Shown piece after piece: positions 7,812-16,526 of a DNA stretch of 64,000 nucleotides (position 1 is the first letter of the stretch; the number at the start of each line of letters is the position of its first letter). The notes under the pieces were generated by a model. It was given only the letters and a program-made list of their open reading frames with translations, was not told where the DNA came from and did no database searches. The stretch is from Kribbella steppae (GTDB lineage: Bacteria; Actinomycetota; Actinomycetes; Propionibacteriales; Kribbellaceae): positions 124,001 through 188,000 of the forward strand of contig NZ_SLWN01000014.1 of the NCBI RefSeq assembly GCF_004342025.1, read 5' to 3'. A program made the position numbers and the translations under genes.

Positions 7812-9311
7812 ATGTCCATCTCAGTCACCTGGCGCGAAATCGAACTCTCAATCACAAGGAACCACGAGGAGCCGTACGCCGCCGACGTGTGGGCCGAGTT
7901 CGAGCACGAGAGCGGTACGACGCTGCGGCGGCCCGCGTTCTGGGACGGCGGTGACACCTGGCGGATCCGCTTCGCCGCGCCCGAACCTGGTCGGTGGCGC
8001 TGGACCAGCGGCTCGGACACCGGCGAGTTCGAGGTGCTCCCCGCCGATGGCGAGGCCAACCCGTTCTACGCGCACGGCTTCTGGCGGATGTCACCCGGCG
8101 GACGCAGCCTGGTGCACGCGGACGGCACGCCCGCGATCCTGGCCGCGGATACCGCGTGGGCGCTGCCCTGGCGAGCGACACCCGAGCAGGTCCGGGAGTA
8201 CGCCGCCGACCGGCAGGCGAAGGGCTTCAACGCCGTACTGCTGATGACCGTCCAGCCCGACATGCGAGCCGTCGGGCCGCGGGACCGTACCCAGGACGAG
8301 GGCTTCGCCGTCGGCTTCGAGGATCTCCCCGAGGGACACCTGAACCAGCTGAACGTCGAGTACTTCCAGTACCTCGACGAACTGCTCCGGATCCTGGTCG
8401 ACCACGGCCTCGCCCCGGTCCTCCAGCCGGTGTTCCACGGCTTCGGCTGGAAGGGCCTCGACGTCGCCGGCACCGTCGTACCGCCGGAAGAGTACGCGCG
8501 GTACTGCCGCTACCTTGTCGCCCGGTACGGCGCTCAGCCCGCGATCTACCTGGTCGGCGGGGACGGCTCGGGCCGCGAACCGCAGATCGCAGCCGGTGGA
8601 GCCGAGGTGCAGGCCACCGACTGCTACGGCCAGCCGACCGGCATCCACTACCGCCCGCATATCCGCGCCGATGCTCACCAGGACGCGGACTGGCTGGACT
8701 TCCAGTGGTGCCAGACCGGGCACACCGGCGAGCACGTGCCTGAGCGGGTCGCCGACATGTGGCGCAACCAGCCCGTCAAGGCCGTCGCGAACGGCGAGCC
8801 GACGTACGAGAACACGCGGGACCTCGGCATGGCAGCAGGTTGGTGGCAGGGACACGAGGCGTGGAGCAACCTGTGCGCGGGCGGCACGATGGGCGTCGTC
8901 TACGGAGCGGGCAGTCTCTGGCAGTGGTTGCTACATCCGGGTGAGACCGGCCAGTCGGACTACTTCACCGCGCCGGGAGCCGGTTGGCGGGAGGCGGTCG
9001 GCTTCGAGGGGTCGTCGTACGTCGGCCTGGTTCCGAAGATCCTCGCGGGGCTGCCGACGACCGACATGGCGCCGGACTGGACCGGGGCGATCACCGGGCG
9101 GGCCCTGAGCGTGCCCGCGGAGCTGTTCGTGGTGTACCGGGACAACGGTGGGCCGGTGATGATCTTCGACGACGCGATTCCGCTCGGTTACCGGATCGTG
9201 GATCCGCGCGACGGCGCGGTGGTCGCGACCGGGAAGCGCGACTCGCCCCGGGATCTGCTGCCCGACCCGGGTGGCGCACCCCGCGTCTACATCTGCGCGG
9301 CTGACCTATAG
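7812..9311 (+). CDS. GH140-type (DUF5060-DUF4038) glycoside hydrolase, apiosidase family
   Basis: A 499-residue protein with an N-terminal DUF5060 beta-sandwich (about 5-80), a DUF4038 TIM barrel (about 90-400) beginning FWRMSPGGRSLVHADG, and a C-terminal beta domain. DUF4038 proteins include the GH140 apiosidases that remove D-apiose from plant polysaccharide side chains. Candidate acid/base is the Asp of YLVGGDGSG and candidate nucleophile the Glu of ANGEPTYEN. There is no signal peptide, so it acts in the cytoplasm on imported glycosides. The start at 7812 is the first ATG beyond the riboswitch region, with GGGAGTG upstream. The sugar regulator gene follows. Confidence 0.8.
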   Translation: MSISVTWREIELSITRNHEEPYAADVWAEFEHESGTTLRRPAFWDGGDTWRIRFAAPEPGRWRWTSGSDTGEFEVLPADGEANPFYAHGFWRMSPGGRSLVHADGTPAILAADTAWALPWRATPEQVREYAADRQAKGFNAVLLMTVQPDMRAVGPRDRTQDEGFAVGFEDLPEGHLNQLNVEYFQYLDELLRILVDHGLAPVLQPVFHGFGWKGLDVAGTVVPPEEYARYCRYLVARYGAQPAIYLVGGDGSGREPQIAAGGAEVQATDCYGQPTGIHYRPHIRADAHQDADWLDFQWCQTGHTGEHVPERVADMWRNQPVKAVANGEPTYENTRDLGMAAGWWQGHEAWSNLCAGGTMGVVYGAGSLWQWLLHPGETGQSDYFTAPGAGWREAVGFEGSSYVGLVPKILAGLPTTDMAPDWTGAITGRALSVPAELFVVYRDNGGPVMIFDDAIPLGYRIVDPRDGAVVATGKRDSPRDLLPDPGGAPRVYICAADL

Positions 9312-9342
9312 TCCAATGCTGATCGTCTGTTAGGGGGTTGAG

Positions 9343-10320
9343 GTGGCCAACGGCAACCGCGCGGTGCGCCAGCCGGGGCTGGACGAGCTGCGGCTGCTCG
9401 CGAAAGTGGCCCGGATGTACCACGAGAAGGGCATCCGGCAGCCGCGTATCGCCACCGAACTGAACCTCTCCCAGGCCCGCGTGTCGCGGATGCTCAAACA
9501 GGCCGTCGAGGTCGGCATCGTGCACACCGTGGTGACCATGCCGAGCGGCGTGCACAGCGATCTCGAGGACGAGTTGCAAGGGCGCTACGGCCTGCGGGAC
9601 GCGGTGGTCGTCGACACGCTCGGGGTGGGCGACGACGTGCTCCCGGCGCTCGGCTCGGGTGCGGCGGCGTACATCGACATGACGCTCACCGGTGGGCACG
9701 TGATCGGGATCTCGTCCTGGAGCGAGACGCTGATCAGCGCGGTCGACCGGATGCCGCGCAAGAGCGTGCCGGTGGTGGACAGGGTCGTCCAGATCGTCGG
9801 CGGGCTGGGCGACGCGGCGGTGCAGATGCAGGCGACCCGGCTGACCGCCCGGTTCGCCGAGCTGACCGGCGGGATGCCGGTCTACCTGCCTGCGCCGGGG
9901 CTGGTCGGGACGCCCGCGGTCCGGCGCGCGATGATGAACGACGTGTCCGTTCGGGACGTTCTGGGCACCTGGGGACAGCTCACCGACGCCCTGGTCGGGA
10001 TCGGCAGCCTCGAGCCCTCGCCGCTGCTGCAGCGCAGTGGGAACGCGGTCGCCGAGGCCGACCAGGACGAGCTGCGCCGGCTCGGTGCGGTGGGTGACGT
10101 CTGTTTCCGGTTCTTCGACGAAGAGGGAAAGCACGTGCGCTCGACGTTCGACCAGCGAGTCATCGGGGTCACCGCCAAGGAACTGCTGGCGGTGCCGCGC
10201 CGGATCGGAGTGGCCGGCGGGGAGCGGAAGTTCTCCGCGATCCGGGCCGCCCTGCTCGGCGGCTGGGTCAACATCCTGATCACCGACCTGGCCATGGCCG
10301 ACCGGCTGCTCGACGCCTGA
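9343..10320 (+). CDS. SorC/DeoR-type sugar-binding transcriptional regulator
   Basis: A 325-residue regulator with an N-terminal helix-turn-helix (QPRIATELNLSQARVSRML, about residues 33-51) and a long C-terminal sugar-phosphate-binding domain of the SorC family. It starts with GTG 31 bases after the GH140 gene and is the obvious local regulator for the GH140 and import/transketolase genes, probably responding to a phosphorylated sugar. No operator was identified with confidence. Its stop overlaps the next start by one base (TGATG), coupling it to the exporter gene. Confidence 0.87.
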   Translation: MANGNRAVRQPGLDELRLLAKVARMYHEKGIRQPRIATELNLSQARVSRMLKQAVEVGIVHTVVTMPSGVHSDLEDELQGRYGLRDAVVVDTLGVGDDVLPALGSGAAAYIDMTLTGGHVIGISSWSETLISAVDRMPRKSVPVVDRVVQIVGGLGDAAVQMQATRLTARFAELTGGMPVYLPAPGLVGTPAVRRAMMNDVSVRDVLGTWGQLTDALVGIGSLEPSPLLQRSGNAVAEADQDELRRLGAVGDVCFRFFDEEGKHVRSTFDQRVIGVTAKELLAVPRRIGVAGGERKFSAIRAALLGGWVNILITDLAMADRLLDA

Positions 10321-11669
10321 TGGATCGCGACGAACAGCGCGACGTCTACCGGACGATCGACCTGGCGCTGCGGGTCGGTGAGGTACTGCTGTCCAGCGGC
10401 GCCGGTACGGCGGACGCGACCGCAACCATCCTCGGTGTGACCGCGGCCGGTGGGCTGCGCGGGTGCGAGGTCGACATCACCTTCACCTCGATGGCGGTCT
10501 CCTACCAGGCGGCGCCGGACGTCGCGCCGGAGACGCACATCCGCCTGGTCCGCTACCGATCGCAGGACTTCTCCCGGCTGACCGAGGTCGATCGGCTGGT
10601 ACGACGGCTTGCCCGGGGTGAGGTGACCCGCGACGAGGCGAGTCGTGAACTGGCGCGGTTGACCTCGGCAGGGCCGCCGTACCCGCGCTGGAGCGCCGTG
10701 CTGGCCTGGGGTGTGATGGCCGGTGGCGCGACGCTGCTGCTCGGTGGTGGCTGGCTGATCACGTTGGTGGCGTTCCTCACCGCGATCGTTATCGATCTCA
10801 ACAACCGGTGGTTCAACCGGCAGCGGCTGCCCGCCTTCTACCAGCAGGTGGCCGGCGCCTTCGTCGCCACCGCGGTCGCGTTGATCCTGTACGCCGTCCA
10901 TGCGCCGGTCAAACCGTCACTGGTCGTTGCTGCAGGCATCATCATGTTGCTGGCCGGGATCGCGCTGACCGGTGCGGTCCAGGACGCGCTCACCGGGTAC
11001 TACGTGACGGCCGCGGCCCGAAGTCTCGAGGCGATGCTGCTGACCGGCGGGATCATCGCCGGGGTCAGCCTCGGCCTCACGCTGGGGCTCAAGCTCGGGC
11101 TGAACGTCGGCATCGAGGCGCAGACGATCCAGCTGGCGAACCTGCCGATCATGGTCGGCTCGGGCGCGCTGATGGCGCTCGCCTTCGCCTATGCGTCGTA
11201 CGCCCCGCTGCGGGCGTTGCTGCCGATCGCGGTGATCGGCGCGGTCGGGTCGCTGGTGTTCACGCTGATGTCGCGCGCGTCGTTCGGGCCGGCCTGGTCG
11301 ACCGCCGCCGCGGCCTTCGCCGTCGGCCTCGGCGGCTACTCCCTCGGCCGTCGCACCGGCGTGCCACCGCTGGTGGTCGTTGTCTCCGGCACCATTCCGT
11401 TGCTGCCGGGACTGACCATTTACAAGGGGTTGTACGAGCTGATGGGACTCGGCAACCTGATCGGCATCGTCAGCCTCGCGACCGCGGTCGCCATCGGTGT
11501 CGCCCTCGCCTCCGGGGTCATCCTCGGCGAGTACGTCGCCCAACCGATCCGCCGCGAAGCCCGACGACTCGAGGATCGCCTCGCCGGGCCTCGCCTGGTC
11601 GGACCACGACGGCCGGTACGACGTCGTACCGGTTCCCGTCGCGGTCGCAGCCGGTCTGTCGTGCGCTAG
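10320..11669 (+). CDS. Threonine/serine exporter family membrane protein (ThrE-like)
   Basis: A 449-residue membrane protein with the two-part architecture of ThrE exporters: an N-terminal DUF1212-type region beginning TIDLALRVGEVLLSSGAGTADA and a C-terminal set of segments with FAVGLGGYSLGRRTG and VPPLVVVVSGTIPLLPGL. About ten membrane helices are visible. It may export threonine or serine, or a related small molecule. It overlaps the sugar regulator start/stop by one base, but its role in sugar use is unclear. The extreme C-terminus is Arg-rich and overlaps the convergent downstream gene by four bases. Confidence 0.85.
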   Translation: MDRDEQRDVYRTIDLALRVGEVLLSSGAGTADATATILGVTAAGGLRGCEVDITFTSMAVSYQAAPDVAPETHIRLVRYRSQDFSRLTEVDRLVRRLARGEVTRDEASRELARLTSAGPPYPRWSAVLAWGVMAGGATLLLGGGWLITLVAFLTAIVIDLNNRWFNRQRLPAFYQQVAGAFVATAVALILYAVHAPVKPSLVVAAGIIMLLAGIALTGAVQDALTGYYVTAAARSLEAMLLTGGIIAGVSLGLTLGLKLGLNVGIEAQTIQLANLPIMVGSGALMALAFAYASYAPLRALLPIAVIGAVGSLVFTLMSRASFGPAWSTAAAAFAVGLGGYSLGRRTGVPPLVVVVSGTIPLLPGLTIYKGLYELMGLGNLIGIVSLATAVAIGVALASGVILGEYVAQPIRREARRLEDRLAGPRLVGPRRPVRRRTGSRRGRSRSVVR

Positions 11670-12772
11670 CCGGCCCGGCCGGTGGCGTAGTACGTCTTGC
11701 AGACGCCGGCGTCGTAGTCGGACGCCAGCTCCAGGACCCGCTTGCTGTCGGGGGAGACGAGCAAGGGGGAGCTGTAGTTGGGGCAGTAGTTGTTGTAGGG
11801 GTTGGTGACGGCGACGGGTGCGGGGATCGTGCGCCAGGTGCCGTTCCCGCTCTTGACGAACAGGGTCCGTCCGTTGCCGGCGGCCACCGAGCCGTCGGGA
11901 TTCTGCAGGATCTGGCCGACCACCAGCAGGTTCCCGTTCGGCGCGACCGCGAGGGTCGGTGCGTGGGTGAAGTACTTGCCGTCCGCGGTCCGGGTGAGGA
12001 CCCCGGGTGCCGATGGCGATCCCCAGTTCCAGCCGTCGGCGGACTGGCGGGTGTAGGCGGCACAGTCGTACTGCCCGCCAACGCCACAGATCTCGTACGA
12101 CATCAGGTACGTCCCAGTCGGCAACTTCCGTACGACGGGCATCCCCGGACGATGTCCGACCGTCGTACTGGCGACCGTCGGAGTGGGATCGGTCCAGGTG
12201 ACGCCGTCCGAGCTCCAGACCTGCATCAGCTTCTGGCTGTGCGCCGGATCGGTCTCGTCCGCGTAGTGACAGACCAGTTGGCCGTCCTTGGCGATCGAGA
12301 ACTCCGGCTCCCAGAGGCCGCTCGTGTTCGACGCGGTCGCACAGTTGGACAGGTACGACCAGGTGCGGCCGACGTCGTTGCTCTTCCAGATCCGCAGTGA
12401 CATCGGCCGGTCGGAGGCGCCGACGCTCGCCGCCCAGAGGAGGGTCCCGGCCGGCATCGCTCCGACCGGCTTGGGAAGCTCGAAGAGGGTTGCGCAGCAC
12501 AGTCCTTGGCCGTCGGCGGCCTCAGGATCTTCGACGGTTCCGACCTGGGTGAAGCTCTTGCCGGAGTTCGTACTCTCGTAGATCGCGCCGATGCCGTCCG
12601 CGTTGCCCACGAAGGTGACGACACTGGCGAGGATCCGGCCGTTCGCGAGCTGGATCACCCGTGGGTACAGCCCGGTGTCGTCCCGGAGCAGCTGACCGGT
12701 CGCGGCCTCGGCGGTGGCCGGAGTCACCAGGAATCCGGCGATGAGCGCGAGTACGACGACCAGCCGCCTCAC
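11666..12772 (-). CDS. Secreted sialidase-fold (BNR repeat) protein
   Basis: A 368-residue exported protein with a Sec signal peptide (cleavage near TAEA-ATG, about residue 23) and a six-blade sialidase-like propeller. Asp-box-like repeats are seen as STNSGKSFT and SNDVGRTWS, and the opening YPRVIQLANGRIL resembles the start of the sialidase/GH93 exo-arabinanase fold. It is translationally coupled (ATGA, 12769-12772) to the DUF4185 gene upstream, so the two are likely secreted together to attack one polymer. Substrate unknown; arabinan is a possibility from fold and partner. Confidence 0.75.
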   Translation of the reverse strand: MRRLVVVLALIAGFLVTPATAEAATGQLLRDDTGLYPRVIQLANGRILASVVTFVGNADGIGAIYESTNSGKSFTQVGTVEDPEAADGQGLCCATLFELPKPVGAMPAGTLLWAASVGASDRPMSLRIWKSNDVGRTWSYLSNCATASNTSGLWEPEFSIAKDGQLVCHYADETDPAHSQKLMQVWSSDGVTWTDPTPTVASTTVGHRPGMPVVRKLPTGTYLMSYEICGVGGQYDCAAYTRQSADGWNWGSPSAPGVLTRTADGKYFTHAPTLAVAPNGNLLVVGQILQNPDGSVAAGNGRTLFVKSGNGTWRTIPAPVAVTNPYNNYCPNYSSPLLVSPDSKRVLELASDYDAGVCKTYYATGRAG

Positions 12773-14295
12773 TTGATCTCCTCGAGGACGACGTCGTCCA
12801 GCTGGAGCCAGACGTCCTGGCCGTGCCCGAAGAAGCCGCCGTACAGCTGGATCAGCGACTCACGGCCGGAGTCGAACTCGACGCTCACCTGTTCGTAGGT
12901 CTTGTGTGCGCCGCCGGTCTTCTGGGCGATCGTCGTGCCGCGCAGGGTGCGGACGCCGAGCATCGTCTCGGTGTTGTTCTCCGCGGTCCGCATCCAGGCG
13001 GACAGGCGGTAGCGGTGATGCGGACGGACGGCGACGTTCTGCTGGAGTTGGTGGGTGCCGATCGAGTCGCGGACGTAAGCGTTGTTGGCGCCGCTGTGGC
13101 CGAGGTTCGTCCGGTCGATGCCGCCGCGGCCGTTGAGTTGCCAGGGTGTGGTCGGCGTACTGCCGGCCTGCTCCTCGAAGCCGGGGTCGGTGACCAGGTT
13201 GGTGACCTGACCGTCGTCGGCGAGCTTGGTGTGCATCAGGAACACGTTGTACGGGTCCCACTGCGACATGGTGAAGTAGAGGTCCTCACCGGACGACCAC
13301 GGGTGCATGTACGTCCCGTACAGACCGGGGAAATCCTTGCCTCGGACAACGACCTTCTCGCCGCTCCACGGACCGGTCAGCGATTCCGACGACCGCAGTA
13401 CGACGGAGGCCCGCGACTCGTCCAGGTACATCATCAGCCACTTGCCGGTGTGCGCGTTCCACTGCACCGAGACCTCGCTGATCGGGCCGATCGCGATCGG
13501 GACCGCGGCGCTCTCCTTCGGCGACCAGGTGCGGCCGTCCCAGTAGCGCCAGGCGCTCTTCGACAGGACCTGCTGCTCCGGGACCCGGGCGATGTGGGCG
13601 TTGCCGAAGCGGCCGTTCGGCGTACCGATCATGTAGACGTAGCCCTTGTCGCGGACCAGGGCCACCATCTGGAACTTGTTGTCCCACGCTTTGGTGTTCT
13701 GCCACCGGGCATTGGGGTCCTTGGTCCAGGTCTCGCCGTTGTCGTCGGAGTAGGCGAAGCCTGAGTAGTTGGTGAACCAGCTGCCGGCCGGCCCCCAGTA
13801 GTTGACCGACATGTACTGCACGTACTGCCGTTTGCCGACCGCGATACCGCCGGTCGGGATCACCGTGTGCTCGTCGCGGTCGACCTTCTTGCAGTCGAGG
13901 AACTGCTTGGCGTGGCCTGGGCGGTCCTCGGCAGCCGAGTCCAGCGACATCCCGTCGGCCAGGTTGCGATCCTTGCTGCGGAACAGCAGGTTGCAGCGCC
14001 AGTCGATCGTGGCCGGATCGCCGACGCCACCACCCGGCCCGGTCCAACCACTGCCGTAGCTGTCGCCGAACGCGGTCAGGATCTCGCCGGACCCGTTGTC
14101 CCACAGGATGCCGAGGTCGGTGGCCTTCAGTGCGAACCGCGCCTCGGTGTCATTGATCGACCCCGGCCCGGTCAGCTTCGCGACCTGGTCGGCGGGGGAC
14201 GGTACGGCGGCCGCTTGGGCCTCCGGGGTCTGGTCGGCGGGCACCAACGCGGCCCCGATCAGGACAGGTAGAACGAGCAACAATCGTTTCCGCAT
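12769..14295 (-). CDS. Secreted DUF4185 protein with C-terminal carbohydrate-binding domain (GH183-like)
   Basis: A 508-residue exported protein with a signal peptide ending near AQAAAV. The central propeller carries DUF4185 features (TAFGDSYGSGW, FSYSDDNGETWTKDP-like blades, GPISEVSVQWN). DUF4185 contains the GH183 endo-D-arabinanases of established knowledge. From about residue 365 a jelly-roll binding module follows (NLVTDPGFEE to WLQLDDVVLEE). It is first gene of a two-gene operon with the sialidase-fold protein and has a palindrome GAAATCGATTTC 36 bases upstream of the start. Target could be a D-arabinan or plant arabinan; not determined. Confidence 0.75.
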   Translation of the reverse strand: MRKRLLLVLPVLIGAALVPADQTPEAQAAAVPSPADQVAKLTGPGSINDTEARFALKATDLGILWDNGSGEILTAFGDSYGSGWTGPGGGVGDPATIDWRCNLLFRSKDRNLADGMSLDSAAEDRPGHAKQFLDCKKVDRDEHTVIPTGGIAVGKRQYVQYMSVNYWGPAGSWFTNYSGFAYSDDNGETWTKDPNARWQNTKAWDNKFQMVALVRDKGYVYMIGTPNGRFGNAHIARVPEQQVLSKSAWRYWDGRTWSPKESAAVPIAIGPISEVSVQWNAHTGKWLMMYLDESRASVVLRSSESLTGPWSGEKVVVRGKDFPGLYGTYMHPWSSGEDLYFTMSQWDPYNVFLMHTKLADDGQVTNLVTDPGFEEQAGSTPTTPWQLNGRGGIDRTNLGHSGANNAYVRDSIGTHQLQQNVAVRPHHRYRLSAWMRTAENNTETMLGVRTLRGTTIAQKTGGAHKTYEQVSVEFDSGRESLIQLYGGFFGHGQDVWLQLDDVVLEEIK

Positions 14296-14330
14296 GGCGT
14301 TGTCTCCTAGGGCGGGCAGAGCACTCGTGA

Positions 14331-14342
14331 GAAATCGATTTC
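14331..14342. promoter_or_regulatory. LacI-type palindromic operator candidate
   Basis: Perfect 12-base palindrome GAAATCGATTTC, 36 bases upstream of the DUF4185 start. Sites of the form AAATCGATTT are typical for LacI-family repressors of glycan-use genes in actinobacteria, so it probably controls the two secreted glycanase genes. The cognate regulator is not identified; the LacI-family gene at 29699 is one candidate. Confidence 0.5.
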
Positions 14343-14408
14343 CGTCGAACCTAGTCCTTCGTTGTCAACCGGTCAACAGTTCAGCCGCCGCCGGGTGTGG
14401 TTTACTGC

Positions 14409-14573
14409 CGTCTGGTGCGATTCCAAGGTGTGGCGGTCGGGAGACTCCCGGGCCCGTCGGCTTCGCCGGACGGCGGAGTGACCCGGCGCTGACCGGGGCC
14501 ATGCGGTGATACCCCGCTTCAGCTCGGACCCCTCCCGGGTCCCTGGCCGGAACCTACAGCCGGAGAGCGAAGC
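14409..14573 (+). promoter_or_regulatory. Structured leader resembling a diverged FMN riboswitch
   Basis: The 5' leader of the ribE-ribB fusion can be folded in the order of an RFN aptamer: a P2-like stem with GGTGCGATTCC (14412-14427), a P3-like GC hairpin (14438-14450), a P4-like hairpin (14454-14473), TGACC, a P5-like CCCGG/CCGGG hairpin (14482-14497) and a P6-like GCGG-TGATACC-CCGC (14503-14517). The canonical 3' block GGATGGGA and the usual P3 loop are absent. It may be a degenerate or variant FMN aptamer, or simply a GC-rich leader. Confidence 0.35.
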
Positions 14574-15776
14574 ATGTTCACAGGACGAATCGAGCACACA
14601 GCCACGGTCACCGAGGTCATCGGCGACGTACTGCGGGTGAAGTCGGCGATCCCGGTCACGCCGGGTGGTGCGGTCTGCCTCGACGGGATCAGGTTCACCG
14701 CCGAGCCGGCCGACGCCGGCGAGGTGCGGGTGGTCGTGACGGACGAGACCCGGCGCCGTACGACGCTGGACCGCGTCGCGGCCGGTACGACGATGAACGT
14801 CGAGCTGCCCATCGCCGCCGGAGACCGGATCGACGGACACCTGGTCCAGGGTCATGTCGAAGGCGTGGGCAAAATCCTCCGCGTCACCGTCGAACCCGCC
14901 GGTCAACGTGTCTGGATCAAGCCGCCGGACCGCCTGCTCGCGAAGCTGGTGGCGAAGTCCTCGGTCGCGATCGACGGCGTGAGCATCACGGTGGCCGAGG
15001 TGCTGAAGGACCGGTTCTCGGTGGTCCTGGTACCGAACACCCTGGAGAAGACCACACTCGGAGGCTTGGCCGAGGGGGATCGGGTGAATCTGGAGAGCGA
15101 CCTGCTGGTCCGGATGGCCCGCGACGGTCAGGGTCCCGAACTGCTGCGGGCGGTCAGCCAGTTGCCGTGGGCCGGTCAGCTCAGCGGTGAGGTCGGCGTA
15201 CAGAAGGTGGTCGCACAGATCGCGGCCGGTGGTGGTGTCGTGGTCTGGGATCCGACCGCGGAGAGCGAAGGCGATGTCGTCTTCGCCGGTGAACGGTTCC
15301 GTCCGGAGGCGATGACGTTCCTGCTCACGCTGGCCTGTGGACACACGACCATTCCGTCCGCGGCCGACGTACTGAAGCGACTGGAGATTCCGCCGATGCC
15401 GGGTGAGGGCGACCGGCAGGGTACGGCGATGCACGTATCGATCGATCTCGCGTCCGCGACCGGGACCGGCGTGTCTGCGGCCGAGCGGGCGGCGACGATT
15501 CGTCGGCTGGCGGCTGCGGACGCCGTACCGACGGACTTCCTTCGGCCGGGGCACGTGTTTCCACTCGCGGCCCGGCCCGGACTGCTGGGCGAGCGGCTCG
15601 GGCACACCGAGGCGACGGTTGCGCTGTGTCTCGCGGCTGGGCTGGCACCGGTCGGCGTGTGCTGCGAGGTGATGCGGCCGGATGGCGTGATGGCCGGGCC
15701 TGCCGACCTGGAGCAGTTCACGCTGCGCTGGGAGCTGCCGATGATCGACATCCACGACCTGGTCCGCTGGCTGTGA
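14574..15776 (+). CDS. Riboflavin synthase alpha / DHBP synthase fusion, divergent active sites
   Basis: A 400-residue fusion. Residues 1-195 form the two tandem barrels of riboflavin synthase (MFTG start, GHLVQGHVEG, SSVAIDGVSITV); residues 205-400 form a DHBP synthase domain (CGHTT, RPGHVFPL, GHTEATV at 343-349). Key positions are altered: the Cys pair of the first barrel (NGCCLT in E. coli) is GIRFT (38-42), and the acidic loop DDEDRENEGD is WDPTAESEGD (225-234), keeping both Glu and the last Asp but losing Arg. It may be a low-activity paralogue or have a changed role. A methyltransferase gene overlaps its stop. Confidence 0.88.
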   Translation: MFTGRIEHTATVTEVIGDVLRVKSAIPVTPGGAVCLDGIRFTAEPADAGEVRVVVTDETRRRTTLDRVAAGTTMNVELPIAAGDRIDGHLVQGHVEGVGKILRVTVEPAGQRVWIKPPDRLLAKLVAKSSVAIDGVSITVAEVLKDRFSVVLVPNTLEKTTLGGLAEGDRVNLESDLLVRMARDGQGPELLRAVSQLPWAGQLSGEVGVQKVVAQIAAGGGVVVWDPTAESEGDVVFAGERFRPEAMTFLLTLACGHTTIPSAADVLKRLEIPPMPGEGDRQGTAMHVSIDLASATGTGVSAAERAATIRRLAAADAVPTDFLRPGHVFPLAARPGLLGERLGHTEATVALCLAAGLAPVGVCCEVMRPDGVMAGPADLEQFTLRWELPMIDIHDLVRWL

Positions 15777-16465
15777 AGGGCTCCGAGCTGTACGACGATC
15801 CCGATTTCCTGAGCGGGTATCGGCAACTGCGGCGGGACGGTCTCGGGCTCAACGACGCGATCGAGATTCCGGCGATGAACGCCGTACTGCCCGTGGTGGA
15901 AGGGCTGCGGGTGGTCGACCTCGGGTGTGGTGAAGGTGGGCTCGCAGTGCGACTGGCGTCCGGTGGGGCTGAGGTGATCGCGGTTGATGCGTCGGAGCAG
16001 ATGCTGGCGGCCGCTGCTCGGCATCCGCGGGTGCGGTACGTGCGCGCGGACCTCGCCGACTTCGAGTTGCCGCCGGGATCTGCGGACCTGGTGGTCAGCA
16101 GCCTCGCGCTGCACTATGTGGAGGACTTCGGGGGCCTGGTCGCAAGGGTGGCGCGGTGGCTGACGCCGGGCGGGCTCTTCGCGTTCACGATCGAACATCC
16201 GGTGGTGACGGCGCCGCTGGTGGCTGCGGATTGTGTGGTCGACGACTACGCGGACGAGGGCCCTCGACAACGAGCCTGGTTCGTCGACGGCGTGGTCAAG
16301 TACCACCGCACCATCGGCACGATCCTGGCCGCGTTGCGTCGGCACGGGTTCCGGTTGGAGGTGGTGGACGAGCCGATGCCGACCGCCGAGCAGGTCGAGC
16401 AGTCTCCGCATCTCGCCGTCCATCGGCGTCGCCCGCCGTTACTCCTGGTCTCGGCCGTCCGTTAG
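15773..16465 (+). CDS. Class I SAM-dependent methyltransferase
   Basis: A 230-residue methyltransferase with motif I VVDLGCGEGGLAVRL at about residue 45, the acidic loop AVDASEQML, and motif IV LVVSSLALHYV. The GTG start at 15773 overlaps the TGA of the riboflavin fusion (GTGA), so the two are translated together. It resembles small-molecule methyltransferases of the UbiE/biotin-synthesis type. The coupling suggests a flavin-related or other small substrate, but nothing in the sequence specifies it. Confidence 0.87.
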   Translation: MKGSELYDDPDFLSGYRQLRRDGLGLNDAIEIPAMNAVLPVVEGLRVVDLGCGEGGLAVRLASGGAEVIAVDASEQMLAAAARHPRVRYVRADLADFELPPGSADLVVSSLALHYVEDFGGLVARVARWLTPGGLFAFTIEHPVVTAPLVAADCVVDDYADEGPRQRAWFVDGVVKYHRTIGTILAALRRHGFRLEVVDEPMPTAEQVEQSPHLAVHRRRPPLLLVSAVR

Positions 16466-16526
16466 AGTTACTGACTGGAAACATCGGCTGATCGCCGGGG
16501 TGGCCCGGCGGGCTCGGAGGATCGAC

